This document shows positions 59,720-64,000 of a stretch of 64,000 bases of DNA, one piece after another. The notes below the pieces were generated by a model. The model saw only the letters and a program-made list of their open reading frames with translations. It was not told the DNA's origin and ran no database searches. The stretch is from positions 1 through 64,000 of the forward strand of contig BJKQ01000015.1 of assembly GCA_006538405.1 (NCBI GenBank), given 5' to 3'. The position numbers were made by a program, and so were the translations under genes. Each line of letters opens with the position of its first letter. The first letter of the stretch is position 1. Source of the DNA: Hansfordia pulvinata (lineage: Eukaryota; Ascomycota; Sordariomycetes; Xylariales).

Positions 59720-62700
59720 GTTGGCGGTTGGGACAGTCGACGTGGCCTGGAGTGTCTGGTCAGGTCAGATCCAGTCAGGTCTAGGTCGCGGGTGGATGGT
59801 GAGGCGATCCGGACGCGACGACGCAATCGGACGGGGTATCGCAGAGCTTAGGGGTGGGCGGCAGGGCGTCTGAAAGCGAGGGCAAGGGCGTGCGGGCGAG
59901 AGCAGTGAAGCGCTGACCGAGCGAGAGGGGACGGATGGAACAGGCCGAGAATGCCTGCAGTATACACCTACCTACCTACTCGTAATGCGCGGGCAAGAAT
60001 AAGGTTGGCAGGTTGCGCCCCTCACTAGCGGGGACTACTCGTAAGAGGTCGGGGGCCAAGGTGATGCGGTGGCCAGGGTGCGACGGACGGGCCGCTAACG
60101 GGGGCCGGAGGGGCAGGCGACGTACGTCACAAGCAAGGCGACGGCTCCGAGGCGGAGGGGGCCGAACGAGCGAGTGAGCCGCAAGGTCTGAAGGCGGCGG
60201 TCTGGCGGGATCGCGACAGTGTCTGGTCTGTTCGTTGAGAGCACCTGAGGCTCTGTGGTGTCGGGGAGGGAGAAGGTTGGAACCCAGCATCCAAGAATGA
60301 GGGCGGCAATGGCACACGAGGGCGAGGCAGCGACGGAGGCGCGGGCTGGGCTGGGCTGGGCGGCGGACGGGTGACGGATGCAAGCAAGGCAAGGGCTACT
60401 GGGCGCCGATGGATCACCGGGCAGGGATGTCAAGTCAAGTACCTACCTACTGAATCCCGTCTGAGGTGATCACCTCTACGAGTACTCTTGAGTCGATGGA
60501 AAGCCGAGTGGCTTTCAAAGCCTGGGAATTGAGAGTACGATCCATGGCGGCCGAATGCAAGATCATTCTGTGAGTGTAGGTACGGAGTATGAGTCTGCAG
60601 GGCGCAGGGCGCAGGGCAAGAACGACAGCCTCCACTGTGACGGCCGCGAGCTGTGACTGGAGGAGCATGGCTGCTTCTGAAACAGCGGCTCGCATGGCAG
60701 TCCCGCCACCGATCGGCGAATCAGAAACGGCCCCAGCTGCCCGCCCAGTGTTGGTTGTACCTTCCATCTGGATGAGCACCACCTGGCCACGAGTACTCGT
60801 ACGTGCCTGCCTCCTGGGCCAGAAGTTCTAGATACCCCATTAAGCAGGTCACGGTATGTATGTTAGGTAGGCTCGAATACTTCCAATGTCGGGCGACTTC
60901 CATAAGATGTTGGCCGCCAGTCGTCGTTTCCAAAGCTGTCGCAGACGTGCAGGCCGGCCTTGCAACCGTACCACCACCCGACTGGCTTTGAATGGTATCG
61001 CAGCCAGACAGACGGATGGAACAGACAGGACCGACATTGATGGGATGTATTACAGACTCACGACCTCAAGCAACCCCCCAGAAAGGCTCTCGCCTCCGGC
61101 GCCCGCGCGCAGACGTGGCAAAGCCGCCGGCGACACGAGACGAAGAGGATCTCATCCTCACACCCCTGTCACAGATGCACTCGGCGTCGTCACCACAAAC
61201 AATGATGAGAGGGGGAAATAATCATGGCGCCTGCCCGCGGCAAAGACCCCCAGTCCCGCCAGTGTCTTCGAAACCACCAGCCCCAAGAGGAAGAAGAAAT
61301 AACCAACGTCCCCCTATCGGCTTCCACCCTCCTGAGCCTGTCTGACAGCCAACCAGGTAGACATCCAGGACTGCCCCATCCGCTCGCCGCCGCCTCTCCA
61401 GGCCCGGCCCCCGGAATCAGGCTAGGCCCGGGATCCTGATTTGTGCAAAGCGGGCCGGAGCTACCACTACTGCCTTGACCATTCCTCCTCCTGTGGTGCT
61501 CGTCCACGGGATGGATCGCAACTTTAACATTCGGATCAGCGACGCCGGTGACAGAGCGCAAGGTGGGAGGCAACCGAGCGAGCGGCCGGGTTGTCCCACG
61601 CCGTCGTTAGAGACTTGAAGCATGATGAGCACAGAAATCTTGCAAGCCGCCGAATCAAAAGCATACATCGTCACTGCCTGCGAGCATCAGTGTTTGTGTA
61701 TGGCACCAGCATGTGTAGAACAGCATACTGCAACACACGTAGCCCAGAGAATCAACGCCGAAACCAAGTCGCGTGGGTGTATGGATTGCTTATACACATT
61801 CAAGGTATGCCTGTGAGGTATAAGCACCCCAGAAGTCAAGCATCCCTTCTCCTGCCTACGAGTATCTTGCACTCACGTATTGCTGCTTCGAGGCTCCAAC
61901 ATTCGTACCAGAAACGGCTCAGACATAATAAACCTTTCTTCAATGCGGGCGCAGATGACCCTCGCTCTTCCTCCTCACACATCCCTTGGATCGCTTGAGG
62001 GCCCGCGGCAGGTGCTTGTGCGTTTCCGAAAAATAGAACCTCGACCGCGTCCCACACATTTGGCGGGCAACACCCTGACAAGCAGATGCGATAGCGTAGG
62101 TCACGAGAACTTCGGTTTCTTTCTGGATTAGACTCTGCAATGAAAGCCAAACTCACGTGAGCCTGGTGAGCAGTCAGTCAAGTGAGCTCCATCCGGCAGC
62201 CGTGCGGCACTGCGAAGTCAATGAGGGAAGGGTACGGTAGTATCAAGCTCTTTTTTCTCTTTTCTGCTGGGACTCGAAGTGGGTGAATTATGGATACAAT
62301 CGCGGTAGGGAACACCAAAACCCGGGGACATGTCAAACCAGAAAACTCCTCCAACGGCTCGAAAACGAAAACCAATAACCCCAAAGCCCCGAGACAGTGG
62401 TAAGTCTCCCGAGCAGTTCTCGTCGTCCCGTCTCATTATCCCAGACCTATGGTAAAGAAAAGGGGGAAACCAATCCATGTCTTTTTTCGCCAAGCCTGCT
62501 TCATCGTAGCCTCTTCATAAACTCGTTGCAGACGGCTGCAATACGAGTGCCAGGCGGGAGGTCAACACCACGCCTCTCCGGCTGTCCTCTGAACTCGTTG
62601 TGGTATCCGCGAAGAATCAAGAAAAAATATCTGTGAGGCTGGGTGTGGAAAAAGAAAACCGCAAGATGCGTTCGTTCGCAAGAGGTGCTCTCAAGACGGA

Positions 62701-63083
62701 AGCGTACTTGCGAAAGGGGTTCAGGGGTTTCATCAACCAGACTCGGGTGATGTTGCTGCGAAAGTCATTCGTCACTGGGTGATTACGAATGACAGCCAGG
62801 GCTCCGAAGGAGGCCTCTGGATATGTGGTGATCGTGTCGGCGTAATAAAGACCCCAAAGCGGGGTTTGCCGGGAATTGGGCTTCAGCTCCAATTGCAACC
62901 GGCAGGCACAAAGGAAACCGTGATGCTGACAAAATTCCAAACTGGTATCGGAACACAGACGCCATGATGATTGATATGCTTGATTCGCCATGCAATTGAA
63001 GGTGATGAAAAGTTTTGCCCGCATGGACATTAGGAGGAAATGCCGGGCTGCAAGATGGCTCGACGAGGCACCCTAGTGCCACT
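59720..63083. other. intergenic region with a possible gene relic
   Basis: 3.4 kb between the eIF4E-like promoter and the Mub1 3' end. Contains TACTCGTA/TACGAGTA words at about 59,980, 60,036, 60,477, 60,793 and 61,857. Protein-like patches in changing frames occur at 61,040-61,616 (see findings). The part after 62,100 is AT-richer and probably the Mub1 3' UTR. Confidence 0.45.
60789..60803. repeat. copy of the TACGAGTACTCGTA palindrome family
   Basis: Reads ACGAGTACTCGTACG; 13 of 14 palindrome positions kept. Confidence 0.7.
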
Positions 63084-64000
63084 TCATTGCGAGGCGGCGA
63101 CGCACCAATGCCGGTGGAAGGCCCACGCGCTCTTCTGGCACTCCTTGCTGCAATATTTCGTGCGGCGGCAACGACGGCACTTAGCAAACTGACGAGTGAA
63201 CTCTTCCCATTTGCCGCACTGGTAGTACGCGCATTGCCTAATGCCTCCACGAGTGTCGTCCTTGCGGCAGAGGTTGCGCATGACGACACCAGCCCAGTAC
63301 TGCATGTCTGTGCTGTGATACCTGACAGTAAACTTCTCCACCAGCGGGAAGATGTTGAAGTCGTTCGGCAAGAGGTATTCCTCTTCAAACTCTTGCTTGC
63401 CAGCGGGCTCCGGGGTCGCGTTGTCGCCATCCAGCAGCTGCAGCTCCTTCCCGATCTTCAACCGGGGGACAAGGTGGCTCTTCTGGAAGTAGGAACGTAG
63501 GTTGCAGTACTTGGAGACATAAGCCAACAGTTGCAGAGACATAAGAACGTCTTCCTCCCTGGGCATTGCCGCGAGCATTTGCGGGTTCGACTGTGGTATC
63601 GGACGGTCCAAGAGGTAGCGGGGAACAGTGGTTTGGTTTGGGAGAGTTGGCTGGGGAGTAGGCACAATCGGCCGGTGTGGCGAAAGACCCATGGGCGGGT
63701 TGGGCTGTGGTTCGTTGTTTGTAGGAATGCTGCCATCCATGGGCGACCTGTGGGTGATGTTGAAAGTGCCGGCGTCGGGGATCTCAGAGACGGTGGGCGT
63801 TGTCAGATCAATGGCAGTGCCGTTCATGGTGCTGTCTGCCTCATCCATGTTTATCTCCTGGATACCAACACTGGGCTGGACTTCGGCGGTGCCAGACATT
63901 TCAGCGTCGGGGGACTCGTCAGATTGAGCACTCTCAGCAGTCAGCTCATCGGCGTCGGTGGTCGAATTCTGGTGGCGGATCGAAGGCCGCCTCCGGGGTC
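63084..64000 (-). CDS. MUB1: Mub1/samB MYND-finger protein, C-terminal part
   Basis: Partial: the frame stays open to the right edge, so the N-terminus lies outside the window. Visible are about 305 residues: a Pro/Thr/Ser-rich linker, a helical block (EEDVLMSLQLLAYVSKYCNL onward), FPLVEKFTVRYHSTDMQYWA, and a C-terminal MYND zinc finger with CAYYQCGKWEEFTRQFAKCR, CRRTKYCSKECQ and HRHWC as metal ligands. This arrangement is that of Mub1 (yeast) and samB (Aspergillus). In yeast, Mub1 works with the ubiquitin ligase Ubr2 in turnover of the proteasome regulator Rpn4; samB mutants have growth-polarity and conidiation defects. No internal intron is visible in this part. The ATG at 63,899 is internal, because coding sequence continues upstream of it. 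Confidence 0.92.
   Translation of the reverse strand, partial: PRRRPSIRHQNSTTDADELTAESAQSDESPDAEMSGTAEVQPSVGIQEINMDEADSTMNGTAIDLTTPTVSEIPDAGTFNITHRSPMDGSIPTNNEPQPNPPMGLSPHRPIVPTPQPTLPNQTTVPRYLLDRPIPQSNPQMLAAMPREEDVLMSLQLLAYVSKYCNLRSYFQKSHLVPRLKIGKELQLLDGDNATPEPAGKQEFEEEYLLPNDFNIFPLVEKFTVRYHSTDMQYWAGVVMRNLCRKDDTRGGIRQCAYYQCGKWEEFTRQFAKCRRCRRTKYCSKECQKSAWAFHRHWCVAASQ

Noticed and set aside
14607..63083. A secondary-metabolite or other functional gene cluster
   Set aside because: The recognised genes are unrelated housekeeping genes with ordinary spacing; no synthase, transporter or tailoring enzyme is present.

Overview
The window looks like nuclear DNA of a filamentous ascomycete (Pezizomycotina, most likely a Sordariomycete). 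The reasons are GC-rich genes with C/G-ending codons, short introns (about 55-155 nt) with CTAAC/CTGAC-like branch sites, a long block eroded by what looks like repeat-induced point mutation (RIP), and a fungal gene set (Mid1, Mub1/samB, recyclin, a PTH11-type rhodopsin-domain protein, a RING-containing SNF2 helicase). The exact species cannot be read from the sequence.

Layout. 1 to about 10,500 is an extremely AT-rich block almost free of CpA/TpG, a relic of transposons with no usable gene. About 10,500-14,600 is GC-rich and gene-free, ending in a 548-bp TA-flanked inverted-repeat element (14,607-15,154). Then come a CDK7/Kin28-type kinase (+, 15,641-17,001), a mitoribosomal mS41/Fyv4 gene (-, 18,030-18,938) carrying two apparent single-base frameshifts, and a five-exon SNF2-RING helicase (+, 20,401-25,087). 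A bZIP factor (-, 27,985-29,445) follows, with about 9.2 kb of gene-free, microsatellite-rich upstream DNA.

Next are recyclin-1 (-, 38,646-41,519), a SMAP-domain nuclear protein (+, 42,862-44,238), a 68-residue RAMP4/Ysy6 gene (-, 45,049-45,461), an 884-bp inverted-repeat element with internal hairpins and tandem repeats (46,611-47,494), an Ina17-like mitochondrial protein (+, 47,677-48,306) and the Mid1 calcium-channel subunit (-, 48,665-50,727). A stretch of duplicated gene relics (51.7-53.9 kb) precedes a rhodopsin-domain membrane protein (+, 54,865-56,255), an EF-hand protein (+, 57,121-57,955), a 4EHP-like eIF4E (-, 58,821-59,719) and the C-terminal part of Mub1/samB (-, 63,084 to beyond the right edge).

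The genes are mostly unrelated housekeeping genes, not a cluster: transcription and cell cycle (CDK7), mitochondrial translation and ATP-synthase assembly (mS41, Ina17), secretory and endocytic traffic (Ysy6, recyclin), calcium entry (Mid1), translation control (eIF4E) and protein turnover (Mub1, RING helicase). The least explained signals are non-coding: the two inverted-repeat elements, the tandem gene relics, and a 14-bp palindrome family (TACGAGTACTCGTA) scattered through intergenic DNA and apparently absent from coding exons.
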